Assembly: GCA_015956445.1 (NCBI GenBank)
Contig: WIUZ02000014.1
Location: 186,001-250,000 of the forward strand
DNA from: Thelephora terrestris
Lineage: Eukaryota > Basidiomycota > Agaricomycetes > Thelephorales > Thelephoraceae
Direction: 5' to 3'
DNA: 64,000 nt
Made by a program: the position numbers and the translations under genes. Positions 1 through 12,700 of this stretch are shown here, piece after piece. The first letter of the stretch is position 1. Every line of letters starts with the position of its first letter. The notes under the pieces are model-generated. The model saw only the letters and a list, made by a program, of their open reading frames with translations, had not been told where the DNA came from and did not search any database.

Positions 1-2
1 GC

Positions 3-770
3 TTCGCCTATCGGTTTCTCTACCGTTTCTTCTCACCGGGCACGAAAGCCTATCTAGACCACGAGTACAAAATCATCCGCCATCGCAAGACGCTCACTCC
101 TCTCACTCGCCTCCGGAAACTCTGCTCGCTCTTTCAGCGTCCAGACGGGTTGTTCTACATCGCTCCACCAACCCATTCCAACGCCTTCAGCCCGGGAATG
201 ATGCTGGCCGGCTTGTACCGCACACGCGCCGACAGAATCGATACACCCTTTGCTGCCTTCCTCCGCATCGTCCACAACGTGCACCTCCTCTACACCTCCA
301 CAGATATAACCATCACCCTGTACAACGAGATTGAAAGCTTCTGGGGTCGCGGAATTACCGGTGCCTCCAAGTTCGACTATTTCCTCTTTGGCGGTAGATG
401 GTTCATCAAGGACATACCGGATCCGCGAGGAGAGTTGAAAAACGACCCGCTCTTATGCGCGATTGCGGCGAGCACTGCGGAGCAGATGGTGGAGGTCTTT
501 AATTGGCGGATTGGCCTGGGGATCAGGAGGGATTTGACACTGCTGAGGGCGAGGAAGCCATATTGGGACAAAAATCTCGCGCCTTGTGTGATGGAGAGCG
601 TCCCGGAGTGGTGCAAAGATGTCGGACCGGCACCGGTACAGACCGTTGTGGATTGTGAGCACGGCAAGGACACGGCGAGGAACATGCTCGAGTCTAAAGC
701 TATTGGACTTTCGCCCAGTTTCAAGAAGCGGAACCTCCTTGCAGACTCGCAGTTCATGTACTTTGCATGA
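3..770 (+). CDS. 3' part of an unrecognised protein gene, cut by the window edge
   Basis: The frame is open from base 3 to the TGA at 768-770, so the 5' part of the gene lies outside the window. I see about 255 residues with no intron. I do not recognise the family. The visible protein is mixed hydrophobic and charged with many Trp, Tyr and Phe, and has no clear membrane span, repeat or catalytic motif. A methionine pair near residue 63 (GMML) is an internal possibility, but the frame is protein-like well before it, so I do not take it as the start. No neighbour gives a clue: the next gene lies on the other strand after an 860-bp gap. Coding status is fairly sure from length and composition; function is unknown. 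Confidence 0.6.
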   Translation, partial: FAYRFLYRFFSPGTKAYLDHEYKIIRHRKTLTPLTRLRKLCSLFQRPDGLFYIAPPTHSNAFSPGMMLAGLYRTRADRIDTPFAAFLRIVHNVHLLYTSTDITITLYNEIESFWGRGITGASKFDYFLFGGRWFIKDIPDPRGELKNDPLLCAIAASTAEQMVEVFNWRIGLGIRRDLTLLRARKPYWDKNLAPCVMESVPEWCKDVGPAPVQTVVDCEHGKDTARNMLESKAIGLSPSFKKRNLLADSQFMYFA

Positions 771-1631
771 CTACTCTGCCATTTTGTAATCTTTTCTCCT
801 CCGGGACAAAAGCATTGGCGACTTCGAGAATCCTCTCTCTACTCGTTTTCTCAGGGTGGCGCATTTGCCAACTGATGATTTGCACTGGGCACGACTCTCC
901 AATAACGCCTGCGGCTCGTCAGTGGCGCCATGGGCTTAGCCCTTCTGTGCTATGGGAACCGCGGGGTGCTCGGTGTAGGGGGAGCAATGCAATGATGATT
1001 TTCTTGTCCCTGAGCGCAGGTGGGACCAGGCAAAGGCGGTGGACCACATACATGCCAGCCACTAATGTAAGCCCGTAGATCTTCCCCAGGGTATAAACTC
1101 CAGTCTCTTGAACCAATTCTGACGCGGTGCGCGTTTCCTTGAATGACACAGGCGATGCGCCCGGGTTTCCTACCGATCGGCTGCTTGGGCGTGGGTTGTT
1201 GTACCGAATACCGGACAAGACAAGGTGGGAGAATGTGATCTCATTAACAATGAGCTAGGGAGCGGAAACGCCTGCGAGGTAGCTGACGGTATAATTTCGC
1301 TCCTACCAATTTGCGACCTGACCTCTTAATCCGTGCTCACAGTTCATTTGCAGCACCCTGTGCTTCATCAGGGCGTCCAGCACCATTGTTTGGATGAGAT
1401 TTCGCGTCGCTTGTGGGGTGTCGTTGTTTGACACAGACTCCCGCGATCACTCCTGCAACTGGCCGCGACCGTTCCTCGGCTAATGCTGTGGCGGGACGCA
1501 ATACACTCGACGGGGGTCCGAGGAGTGAGAAGAATGGATACAATTCAACTGCAAAATTAGGTACAACAGGTATATGGAAAACAAAAAATGCGAGCGCCAC
1601 ATATGTACAAGGTATCAGAGCTAATGCAATA
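771..1631. other. intergenic stretch between convergent genes
   Basis: Open frames of about 100 codons occur on both strands here (767-1078, 919-1218, 1337-1675), but they overlap each other, have no recognisable protein character and no clear intron structure. I read this as the shared 3' flank of the gene at the left edge and the carboxypeptidase gene. No repeat or RNA gene was seen. Confidence 0.5.
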
Positions 1632-4482
1632 CTAGAACAACCACACGAAAGCAAAAACGGACGACAACACAGCAAAAAACAACGCGTTCAAAACGACACC
1701 GCTCGCGGTCTTCCCGCCCACAGCTCCACCAGCCTGCGCAAACGACTTGGAGGCGTCCGAAGTAGTATAACCCTGCTCGACGAATTTGTCCCACCTCGCG
1801 ACGGTCTCTGAGGGGAAATAATACGTCGAAGTCGTGGTATACGACCCGCGGTAGACTTCTGGTCCTTCCGCGAGAGTGTTGACCGCGTACTGAGGGTCCT
1901 CGCCTCCCGAGGCGGGGATACTCGCGTCCGTTACGAGACCCGTCTCGTTGTTCCCCAGGATAAACTCGCGAAGGAAGGTCCATGCCTTCAAAACAGCGAA
2001 AGAGAATGAGTACGAAAGTCTATAGCAAAGGTGTGTGGGGGGAAGGGCCTCGGGAGAGCCCCACGTACCGCGACTGGCTTTTGAGCTGGAACGAGATGAC
2101 CTGATGTATGGAATAACGCGTAGGTCCAACCACGTTCTTGGTGGATGATTCCAGCGAACTCGCCGTTGTCATCGTACCATGGCGTGCTTGGTCTCCGCGT
2201 AAATCCTTGTATTCCTCCAAACGTCGTGTTCTAATGGTGGGGTAGTTATCGCTTCAGTTATACGTCCCGGCCAAAGGACAATAAGACGTGGGGGTTACCT
2301 GGATCGCAACTAGGAGAAACCGTCAACAATAAGATAAAAAGTTAGAGGACGTGCGGGGTCACCTTCGCTTCCGCGGTGAGAGACGAGGAGGTCGCTGTTG
2401 CCGCTATAGATAATTATGGAGATGTTATTGGCTGTGGCATTTGTGGCGAGCTGGTCGAGGAACACCATAGGCCTTCATATTCACGTTTTAGCATCAAAAA
2501 TGGAGAATATTCGTTCATTGCTCCACGTACTCGGGACCTAGATTGAGCGTCAACTTGTCGTCCTGGTAATGAGGAAAAATGGAAAGGCTACATACTAGGA
2601 TCCCCATTCGATCCGCCACCGAACATATACGGCACGCCGTCTACCCAAACCTTGTCCGGGGCATGTATCGCCTTCTTCACAACGGGATCTACAAGAGATA
2701 TAGTACCAATTGCCATAGGTCAGATGGGAGCAACACTCGTACCGTTGAGGAAGAAATCTGAATCCGTGAATTCAGGTGGATCTAACGCCGAGGGAATGTT
2801 ATAAACCTGCAAGGAAACTCCGTCAGAAATCGATGCGGTAGAAAATTACCAGTCATCACTCACGTCGAACCCGAGCGAGGTGTCGTTCGACCAGGGATAC
2901 GTGTAATTGACAGCATAGTCGATCACAAAATCCAACAGGTCGCACCCGTACCACGGGTCGATGGTTCCGTTAGCTCTAGAACTCAAATCTCGCTTCCATT
3001 CTCTCTGTGCAAGTTCTCGCTTCCGTTTATCGAAGCTTGCTCTGGCGAGGTTCGTCCGGAGACGGGACTTGAAGGTTGAGAGAAAGCTTGAGTGCCCAAG
3101 TTGCGACTTGGAACCACCGAGGCTGGCCCAGAGGCCTCCAAGGGGAGCGGTGATGGTGGGTAATTTTTGGGTTTCTGGGTATTTGAGGTCAATATCGTAC
3201 CCGCAAAGGCGGCTCCTAAACAGCGATACCCAGGCTTCAATATCGATCAATCGAAAGGACGATAGAAGAGACTTACTGATCCTTGAAGTATTCGTAAACC
3301 ACGGTATCGTACCCAATCATCTGCGGGTACGTTTCAATCGCAGTGACCTGGATGAATGACTGTCAGTTTATTTTGCACAGAGGAAGAAGTAGCGAAACGC
3401 GTGCCATTGGCAGGAACATGAACACGTAAAAGTTTGGTATCACGCCGTTCCCCATCGCTATTTTGGCCAACTTGACGGGTGGTTGCTGAAGCCCGAAGTA
3501 ATATTTGGTGATGTATGGCTATGGTCCTTATATTAAGTTTTGGATCGCACGTGGTGCGGGTGATACATACGATATAGGTGCCAGCGTAACTGTGAGGATG
3601 GTGAGCATGACGATATTTTCCAGAGTCTTGTTGGGACAAACCTCTCTCCGATGATGTTTAGGGGGCGGGACGCGAGATTTGGAAAGACCTGAACGAGGTT
3701 CTCCAGAAAACCGAACTGGAATGACATGGTTAGGCAAGGGAAAGAGGGATGCGCAAGCAGACACGCACAAAATCGCTGGCCATTTGGTCTTCATCAACAA
3801 CTATGGCGGAGGGGAATACGTGAATACCGCCGAGAATCATGTTGGAGTATGGAAATGCATACCCCAGCCTGTTTGTCCGTCATCAAGGGTAGAGAAACCG
3901 ACTCCACTGGACAAAAAATAAACACAAGGCACGTTGAATTTCGGGGGAAAAATTTACACTGGTTGGTCGATCCAGAAAGTGTCGGCTTGTTTATCCCAAC
4001 TGTACGGGTTCTCAGTCGCGGTGTAGTTGACGTTCAGGCGAATCGGTCCGTTCTGGTCAAGCGACGTCAGATAAGCAAGGTTTTGTGATCGAGGTGCGCA
4101 TACTTCATGGAAAAAGCCGATCAGGCTCGATGATCCGGGCCCACTGTAAACGAGAAGGGTGTCAATCCGACGGGGAGTGCAAATAGAAGTGGGCCACAAA
4201 CCCATTAAGCCAGATATTCCATGGCGCGTTATTATTTCCAGCAGGCGCTGTCAACGACCCTGGGGTGCTCTCGACTCCCCAGAAAAACAGGGACAGATTC
4301 GTTCCACGTTGAACGGGAAGATTCCCAGCGTATTGGTTGCCAATCGTCCAGGTTACGTTTGGTAACTCCCCGACGAGGAATTGTTCTTGAAGTTGGGGAC
4401 CCACAGGAAGCGCGTTGACAGTGACGAGATTGAGGATATAGAGGGATGTAAGAGCTCCGAAGAAATCACGCAGTGAAATCAT
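1632..4482 (-). CDS. secreted serine carboxypeptidase (peptidase family S10)
   Basis: Many short introns break the gene. It starts at the ATG at 4482 with a hydrophobic signal peptide. In order one reads: the region before the oxyanion hole (WNIWLNG, then GPGSSSLIG), the NPYSW...DQPV block with GVGFST after an intron, the catalytic serine block GESYAGTYI/PYI (split by an intron near 3590), the VVYEYF and LCGYDIDLKYP region (about 3310-3180), the catalytic Asp in YSGNSDLLV (about 2410), and the catalytic His in TSGHLVPAQKP (about 2070). The last exon ends in a Gly/Ala/Ser stretch followed by a hydrophobic tail ending VFAFVWLF, which resembles a GPI signal. S10 enzymes remove C-terminal residues from peptides at acid pH. 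Two oddities: the usual GGPGCSS is SGPGSSS here, and the wall-anchor-like tail is unusual. Exon borders are by eye. Confidence 0.88.
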
Positions 4483-4542
4483 CGTGGGCGCGGGAACGGC
4501 GATGAGGGTATCAAGGGTAAGGAAGCTGGCGGGTGTGTGGCC

Positions 4543-4553
4543 ATATTATATAC
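4543..4553 (-). promoter_or_regulatory. TATA-like box of the carboxypeptidase gene
   Basis: On the minus strand the sequence reads GTATATAATAT about 60 bp upstream of the ATG at 4482, a usual distance for a fungal TATA element. The assignment rests on position and sequence only. Confidence 0.5.
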
Positions 4554-5121
4554 GGAGGTCGGACTTAAGTAGACTTGACGGGAATGTGGGCGACCGCGAT
4601 GGTCGTAACGGTGTCGATGCGGCGAACCGGGGCTTGAACAATAAAGAGATGGCGTCGACGAGAAGCAAGCTTGGACCCTCTAGTAGGCGGGCAGAATCGA
4701 TGATTGTCTGCACGAGCGCCCCGTGCTTTGGCCATCGCAGGAAGCTTCCTCAGGGAGAAATCGCGGTCTTCAGCGCTGTACCGGGCACCAGCATGATTTT
4801 TGGATATGCTGCACATGGAGTGGGTCCGGCAAAGTCCGAGGAATCTATGATGGGGTGACCACAAGGGTTCCCCGACTCTGTGGAAGTTAAGGAACAACTG
4901 AAAGCACCTTCCAATCAGGCTTTAGAGTCCCCTATATTAACAGCAAATCAATGATATACGCAACAGTGAAACACACAGAAGGTATGGTAGGTTCGGCAAA
5001 CGCGCTCGGCTGATTATCGTTGTCGTGCAATTCCCACGGAGGACGGAGGGTTGCTGAACGCGGTGATTCACAGAAGCATGTATCTGGATGACGCACGTGG
5101 TGAGAAGACGGTATGCTCTGA

Positions 5122-5129
5122 TATTTATA
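5122..5129 (+). promoter_or_regulatory. TATA-like box of the acid phosphatase gene
   Basis: TATTTATA lies 41 bp before the ATG at 5170 and is followed by a pyrimidine-rich CTTCCTCTCCTTCTCTCG leader, a common layout at strongly expressed fungal genes. Confidence 0.55.
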
Positions 5130-5169
5130 CAGGACTTCCTCTCCTTCTCTCGCTCGTTCTCGCGAGAAG

Positions 5170-7763
5170 ATGGGCACCTCTACGCGTTCTTACACCCCGT
5201 TCCTCGCCTTCCTGGCTGGTGTAATCACCACCTGTGCTCTGCTCGCTCAGCCACAGGTCGGGATACGCCACTCGTCCACCAACTTCAAGCGGTCCGCGGT
5301 CCAAGACCTTGCCGAGCGTGCCGAACCTTGGGTCGGGTCAACCGAGGTCCATTCCTATCCTCCGACCAACGCAGTGAATTACGATCCCACCCTTTTTCCT
5401 TCTGATGTTGGTTTCCCGGGCCCTACTCCAACCGGAGCTGAACCAGCCCTCCTTGCTACGGCCCCTGCCTACCCGTTCAGCTCTCCAGATCAAGGTCTCC
5501 TCGTAGTTCCGAAAGAGTTCTCATCCAACAAGTTCCCACTTCTTAAAAAGTGGGGGAACCTTAGTCCCTGGTACTCGAACCCCATTGGAACCTTTGGCGT
5601 GGAAACTGGCCCAGCGGCCCCTGAGAGCTGCACTGTCACCGCATTGCACCTCTTGCATCGTCATGGTGCCCGATACCCTACCACTAGCAGTGAGTGCTAA
5701 ACTCAATTGCTTGATGCATCGGCCTTAATACGGATCAAACCAACGCGATTCATTGATATGATTAGACTCTGCCACTTCTCCCTCCTCTTTTGCCACGAAA
5801 CTCCTTCAGACCAACGGAAACTGGACCGCAAGTGGTAATTTGGCCTTTTTGAATGACTGGTGCGGCTCTTTCGCTCATAGCTCGACACCGGTCGTAAACT
5901 CAACCCTCGTTTAAACTCAGGACATTTAAGCTTGGAGCAGAAAGTCCGTCCCCTCAGCGCGTCAGGTTTATCACAGAATACTTACTGAAATCCGACAGTT
6001 CTGACACCATTTGGTCGTCATCAACTTCGTAAGTCTTCAACAACAATTCGTGAAAGGGTTTTACTGACAGGGCCCTCCAGTGGAACTCGGTGTTTCCATG
6101 CGCCTGAAATATGGGAACCTTCTCAAGGTCAGAAAGCTTGGTGTTTTCTTCGTGCCCCCGGAGCCTCATTCCGCATAGAATTTCACGGAAACGAACACGC
6201 TGCCCGTATTCCGTACCGAGTCCCAGTAGGTTTCCCCCAAGCCTTTTGTCACCGATTTCTCATCGCCGCTTGATTACCCAGGGACCGTATGCTCGCATCC
6301 GCGCTCAACTTCGCCATCGGCTTCTTCGGCTACCCCTTCGATGGGCAGTACGAACAGAGCATTACCATCGAGGGAGCTGGGGTACGTGAATATGCCCGAG
6401 ATCCATCCCCGATTTTGAGCCCGAACATTTTTTAGTTCAACAACTCCCTTGCTCCCTATTACGCGTGCGTTGTCACTGAGAATGCGACGTAAAACCCTCG
6501 GCTTATTTTCCGATTTATAGCTGCCCAAACAGCGGTGTCGCGACGATAGGCGGACGTGCAACTTGGTTCGTTAACAAATGGGCAAACATGCACGTATACA
6601 CTTCCTGTGAATGACACGCCCATAACGCTTACCCTCGATGCGACGTCTTGACTTGTACAGATACTTACAGCCCGCCTTAAAGAGGATCAACTCCCTCATC
6701 TCCGGTTTCCAATTTACGATTTCGGATATCTACGCGATGCAGAACCTATGCGCATATGAGGTATGGTTTCCTTTTTTCCGACTCGAGGATGTCTCATGGG
6801 ATCTCACCCACCAAACCTAGACCGTTGCTCTGGGCTATTCCAGCTTCTGCCCCTTGTTTACGGAAGAGGAATGGGACCAATTTGATTATTCGTAAGCAAC
6901 CTGCCTTGAGCTCGACGCTAACTCGCACTGGGCAGCTCAATCTATTCTCTGTGTAGGTTTGACTTGAACTTTTGGTATGGTTCCGGATTTGGCTCCCCCG
7001 TCGGACGTGCGCAAGGTATCGGCTACGTCCAAGAATTGGTGGCGAGGTTGACCAAAACTCCGATCGAAACTGTATGCCGCAATCATTCCCCACCGCCTCT
7101 TTCTTCGGTTCTGTTGACCATTGCGCGTTTGCACAGTACAATTCGAGCACAAACTCGACGCTGGATAGTAATCCAACCACATTTCCCCTGGATGGACGTG
7201 CTCTGTATGTCGATGCCACGCACGAAGTGGTCATTATTAATAGTAGCCTTTTCTCTCTCTCTCAAATCCTTTCAAACACTCACGGGCTGCACCCAGTATT
7301 GACCGCGCTGAACCTTTCGACCCTCGCTGCGACCGGTCCGCTCCCATACGATCATATCCCTGAGAGGCGATCCTTCATCACTCACGAATTCGCAGCTTTC
7401 GGTGCCAACGTTCAGTTCCAACGTGAGCCAATTCACACTTCCCGCATATTTTCCCCTTTATCGTTAACCTCTCCACTCCCGTGTCGCGCACGTCCAGTCT
7501 TGTCCTGTGCTTGCACTCCAGGTGACCAGATCCGTGTGATCTTGAACGACGGTCCTGTCCCTCTTTCCCCGCTCAAATATTGCCCGGACGACTCGAAATA
7601 CGGGATGTGCCCTGTTGACGATTTCGTGAGGAGCCTGGAGGAGATCATCCAGGAGACCGATTTCGCGTGGGCGTGTCTCGGGAACTATACTTTGCCGGAT
7701 GGGGATGCTTGGCAGACAGTCACTGGTGACCCACCCGCTAAGCCTGCAAATTACACCCCGTAA
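5170..7763 (+). CDS. secreted histidine acid phosphatase of the phytase type
   Basis: The ATG at 5170 opens a signal-anchor-like N-terminus (FLAFLAGVITTCALL). The first exon ends with the block FPLLKKWGNLSPWYS, then ESCTVTALHLLHRHGARYP, which holds the RHGxRYP phosphohistidine motif of branch-2 histidine phosphatases (about 5640-5690). Many short introns follow. Later exons read ALGYSSFCPLFTEEEW-like and GSGFGSPVGRAQGIGYVQEL-like segments (6830-7060). The C-terminal proton-donor region is THEFAAFGANVQFQ (about 7380), where HE stands in place of the usual HD. The last exon ends in a Cys-containing block (KYGMCPVDDFV, then WACLGNYT) and the stop at 7763. These enzymes release phosphate from phytate or other phosphomonoesters outside the cell. 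The family call is secure; phytase activity itself is inference. Confidence 0.88.
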
Positions 7764-7916
7764 GCGTGGGCGAAGTGACCGCTTTGTTGAATAGGTATCA
7801 AATGCTTTGCTGTCCGCGTATAACTTATGTTGCTTGTCTCGAGCAATCTCATTAGAACCATTGTGCGACTGCGATACACGTACAAGTCCATCCTCAAAAA
7901 CGGATCGCCAGCGGTG

Positions 7917-9275
7917 CTAAACGGTCAAGTCGACGAATACAGGACGGTGGTCGCTGTGCATCATCCCGTCGTCGCTCATTCCCGCACCGACCTTGTATGC
8001 GGTGGATTTCCTGCGGGGAGTAAACGCACCGAAAGCGTGGCAATTGTTCGTCAGCCCGGGCAAAAGGTTACGATGAAGCCCGCACGGCTTCTTCTCCGAG
8101 TCCGTTTGAAGAAGAAAAAACTGAACGTACCATCGACCGTTATTCCCTCCAAAAGCGAAATCGATCCTCCCCCACTCTGCCGTCCTCGTCGGAGACCACC
8201 CGGTGAAAGTGGCAAAGTTCCCGGACACGCCGAGCTTTGGAGTTTCTACTCGGGTGTCCAAGAACTTAAAATCAGGGAGTTCGTTTGGTCCGGGGTTGAA
8301 TTTGTCTGTGAACTCCTTAGCTACTTGCATCGGAGGTACCTTCCCCGTTATGACTCCGTAAGCTCCCGAATCATCTCCGGTCGGAGAGCTGTTGAAGTCC
8401 CCGGTGAGAATAACGGGTCCGTTGGATGTGGCGGCTTCGAATCTGCCTCGGACAAGGAGCAGAGATGCGCCGTATTTGCGTTGATCGTCGGAGAGGTGGT
8501 CCAGGTGGGTGTTGATGAGTGTTAGCCGTTGCGAGGAGGTTCTGGAGAGGAGGCGGGCGGTTGTACAGATTCGTATGCATCCTGCTCCTGGGTACACGGA
8601 GCATCGGAAGGGAGTTGGCCTGTGGTTTGGGTGTAGAGAGTTTAATCGGGGAACCTTATGCCGTTGGGAATATGGGAGGAAGAGCTCACGAAAGCCAGAA
8701 TGTATCCGAATCGATCAGCTTGAAAACGGATCTATGGCACGCGGGAAAAAGGGGTTGATCGACTGATTGTCAGTCAATCCAGACGAGGGGGTGATGAGGG
8801 GGGGATCGAGGGTAACATACTTTTTGTAGAAGATTGAATTGAACTCTCCTCTTGAAGCACCGTCGTCACGACCTTGACCGACCTGATGCATCCTTCAGTC
8901 CCCTTGAGAGGGTGGATCGTTGATGAGATTCGTACCCAAGCCCAGTCATCTCCAAGGAGCTCTTGCATATCGTTCACCTGTCGAACGAGAGCCTCTTGGA
9001 AACCTACAACGATGGACCGCCCAAAGGGAAGTCGTCTTATCCTGGTAGACAATAGGGTAGTGGTAGGTACCTGCAAGGGCGACACATTCTCTGAGAAGGT
9101 CCTGAGCGATCCGTATCCTTCTAGAGCTCCACGGTTGCTCTTTCCCCGCTAAACTGAGGTAGGAGGGCTGCAAAGACGGGTCCGGTAGTCTAGCGATCGA
9201 ATCTTTCACCGCGATCTGGTCTGGTTTGCAGTCGTAACGGAGGTTGTAGCTGACCAGCCGAAATGAGTGCGTGCT
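7917..9275 (-). CDS. endonuclease/exonuclease/phosphatase-fold (EEP) hydrolase
   Basis: Read on the minus strand, an exon with SYNLRYD (about 9250) is followed by GFQEALVRQVNDMQ (the catalytic Glu of the EEP fold, about 8980) and, after an intron, by INTHLDHLSDDQR (about 8510), ILTGDFNSSPTG (the DFN metal-binding motif, about 8400), WGRIDF (about 8170) and SDHRPVFVDLTV at the C-terminus, ending at 7917. The order and spacing are those of Mg-dependent EEP enzymes, which include nucleases, inositol phosphatases and sphingomyelinases. I cannot tell which substrate this one uses. The start is not resolved: the frame holding SYNLRYD has an in-frame stop about 60 bp upstream, so at least one more 5' exon, or an uncommon start, should lie between about 9280 and 9780. 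The N-terminus is therefore missing from this entry. Confidence 0.8.
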
Positions 9276-9781
9276 GGGGTCGTGAAACGGGCGTGTGTGT
9301 GGGATAAGTGGATGTCAGGTTTTCGGGGAGTAGGACGCACGTATCCGATACCATCGATATCTCTGTTGATGATGGGCGTAGTACTCCTGACTCTGGATCA
9401 CCCGTGTTCGAGCGTCACCGGCACCGGTTTACGTAGAAATTCACATAATGGACAGTCGCCCGGCACCTTCATCGGCGCGCGGGAAAAACGAGTTAGTCTC
9501 CGCTTCGAGGATGGCCAGTGACTTCGATCAGCACTGGCTTTTGGGGGGTGGGCCATTGCCGGCCCAACACCACGTCGTCCTCGTGTCCTGCCGCGCAAAC
9601 CACTTCCAAATCAAGTCGCGGCGATACCTGGGTATGTAAAGTCGACGGCCCCGTGGCGTGCGTCCCTTTTGCGCATGGTAGCGGGACACCAATTGCACGC
9701 CCATAAAACCGCCCCTCCCCCCCTCGCCCTGATACCTCTCAAATGAGTCTTTCAGCTCTCGTCTGTACGTCTCAAACCTAA
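9276..9781. other. upstream region between EEP hydrolase and kinase-like gene
   Basis: This gap of about 500 bp separates two divergent genes and probably holds the first exon of the EEP hydrolase plus both promoters. An 86-codon minus-strand frame (9528-9788) may contain part of that exon but has no recognisable motif. Nothing else was seen. Confidence 0.4.
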
Positions 9782-12700
9782 ATGTCAAATTCCCACCACC
9801 GACAAGGATTAGCGTCGGAAAAGACCTCCTCCTGGCAGACCCTTTTGACCCTAGATCGCAAGTCCGATGACTTTACGCATTTGGCAAGGGGACTCTTGAG
9901 CGATCAGAAGACTCGGAAATCCGAGCAGTTTACAGAGGAGGAAGCTGTCAACCTCATCGATTTGATTGATCAGACAGTACGTCGTACCCTTCTCGTACCC
10001 CGAAATTTGGGATAATTGGAGTGAAAACGGTTCTCTACAGATCCTCCAACATACGGACATCACAAAAGAACTCAAGAGTACAGCATTCACCGTGCTTCGA
10101 AGATTATGTGGTACATTCGGGAGACTGCCTACGTCTTGCTCGATCGATGTAGATTTTAAAACTGAAGACCTGCCTTTCGCAACACGTGGATACACCGACC
10201 TTTGGAAACGGGATTTGAACGGAGGGAAGGTTGCAGTGAAGGCGTTGAGGTTTGGTCCCGACGATGATAGAAGTATGATAACGAAGGTGACAATTCGACT
10301 TGTTGGCCGGTCTCTCGGGATCCCAAGGAGAACTAAACATCGCTTGCAGAGGTTCTGTAAAGAAATATTGTTGTGGAAAATTTTGAACCACCCCAACATT
10401 CTCCCCTTTTATGGAATCTCGATGAACCCGAAGCAGTTCTGCATGGTGTCTCCGTGGATGGAGAACGGCAACGTCCTCAGTTATACAAGAAGGAACCCGG
10501 AGGCCAACCGTCTTCGATTGGTAAGTCTCATCGGCCAATGGATATGCGTGGGGCTGGAAATCGTTGCCTCGTAGTTGATCGACGTGGCAAGTGGTCTGAA
10601 GTACCTTCACCGGGCGAGTTTAGTACATGGGAACATTCGGGGGGTACGTCTTATCGCTATGATTTTCGTGGCCCTCTTGCTGAAGACCCTCCCAGTCAAA
10701 CATTCTCATCAGTGACAGTCAGCCCCCACAGGCTCTCCTCGCGGATTTCGGCCTAAACACGATCATATTTGACCCTTTCTCATTTACTAAGGCGTCCATC
10801 AACTGGACTGCACCAGAGCTTTTGACTCCCGATAATAGTACTCACGAACCCTCCATCTCGAGTGACACCTATGCACTTGCTATGGTTATCTACGAGGTTA
10901 GCTTCAACCCTTCCACCGAAGCGAGGAGATCTCACCGCGACTAGGTGCTCACGGGAACGCCTCCACTTGCAGGAAGAGGAAAGACGGAGCTAGCTTGTAA
11001 GGTCGCTCTCGAAGACGAGCGGCCGCGGAGGCCGAGAGATTCAGAGAAATTGGGGTTTACTGATAAGGTTTGGGAAGTTTTGCAGAAATGTTGGGAAAAG
11101 AAACCATCTGCGCGACCGTCAGTCGATATCGTTTCATCCTGTTTGAAGCAAGCGGCGGATACTTGGGCGGTGGATGTCCCTGCTTTCTTGCTTTCAAGTA
11201 AACCCAAGGTAGAACAAGCGAGGAATACGGAGGACCAGGCCAAGGATTTTGCGAACCAGCTTGACGAGGTGCGCTGGCGACACCAGACCCCACCCCGGGC
11301 TAGAGCCATGACTCTGACGCTCCACTGCAGACCCTCGACCAGATCGGCATCAGTGAAGACCTAGGGAAGACATACTTGAAGTACCTTCAAAAGCTGTGTG
11401 GCGCGTACGGCGTCTTGCCGGCCTCGCTTATGCTTACAGACGGGTTCGATAAAATTGAACCACGACCGTTCGCGAGTGGCAGATTCGCGCATGTGTACAA
11501 GGCGACGTACAACGGTCAGCCAGTGGTGGCGAAGGCTCTCAAGACCGCATCCGTGGATGACCTTGAGGACGTGCACAAGGTCTGTGGTTTAATCTATGTA
11601 CAAATCGTGCATCTGCTTACGTTGCGCTTTCAGCGCTTTGCAAAACAAGTCGTAGGGTGGAAATGGCTTCGGCATGAAAACATTCTGCCATTCGTTGGGG
11701 TTGCCTCACTCCCTCCGCCCTTTTCTATTGTCTCTGTACGGGTTGAGAATGGGGATATCGCAAGTTTTATGAGGGCCAATCCAGATCAGAATCCATTTAC
11801 CCTCGTGTGTATAGTATATCGATTATTGAGAGTTGCTGACTCGACTCGTAGCTGGTGGACGTAACCAACGGCTTACAATACCTACACGAACATGACTTCG
11901 TCCATGGTAATCTCAGAGGAGTGAGGCAGTCACCTTCGTCGTTGCGCAATGCCAGGCTGTATTAACCACGGTGATATACAGGCGAACATCCTCATCAATT
12001 CTGAAAACCGCGCTTGTTTGGCAGACTTCGGGCTCTTTGCGATCATAGAGGAAACGACTTCTATTGAGCCGGAAGCCACTGGCATAACGAGGGGGAGCAT
12101 GGTTCGGTGGACGGCTCCAGAGATTCTGAATCCGGAAATGTACAGTGGGCGCGGCGAACGTGCCTGCAAAAAGCCACCCTCGAAGAGCACGGATATATAC
12201 GCCCTTGGAATGACAATTTTTGAGGTGCGTACAGACTCATCGCACCCGTCACTTTTCTGCGTGAACTCAATTTTATCCTACAGGTGGTCAGTGGCCGGAG
12301 GCCATTCGAGCACACCAACCTAGATGTTGAAGTCATCCAGAAAGTCTTGAGTGGGGCTCGACCTGAAAAACCCTCTGTGGGGTTCTCGGATGCGTTATGG
12401 ACGTTGTTGACCCACACATGGGTGGAGGTGTTTGAAACCGCCGACTTGGCATCATCCGTACGCCCCGATATCACCGAAGTTCTCGGACTGTTGCAGGATG
12501 AGGCAGAAGATTGGAGTCGGACAAGGGGGCCTCTGGATTTTCCGAGCCCCACGGAGCAAACACCCAGTGGTATGTCTGCCGTCTCTCCTGAACTTGCTAT
12601 GTGACTTACCTGATATCGCAGCGGCGGATTCCACTGATTCCCTCGGATTCGCGGACCAACTCGTGGGACCTGCCAGGTGCGTTTCCCACGCGAGTTTGAC

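Larger units (their letters stand above)
4483..5169. other. shared upstream region of two divergent secreted hydrolases
   Basis: The carboxypeptidase and the acid phosphatase are transcribed away from each other across this 687-bp gap. Each side has its own TATA-like box (4543-4553 minus, 5122-5129 plus). The ORFs of about 110-124 codons in the middle overlap on both strands and look like chance. No gene or repeat was seen. Confidence 0.5.
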
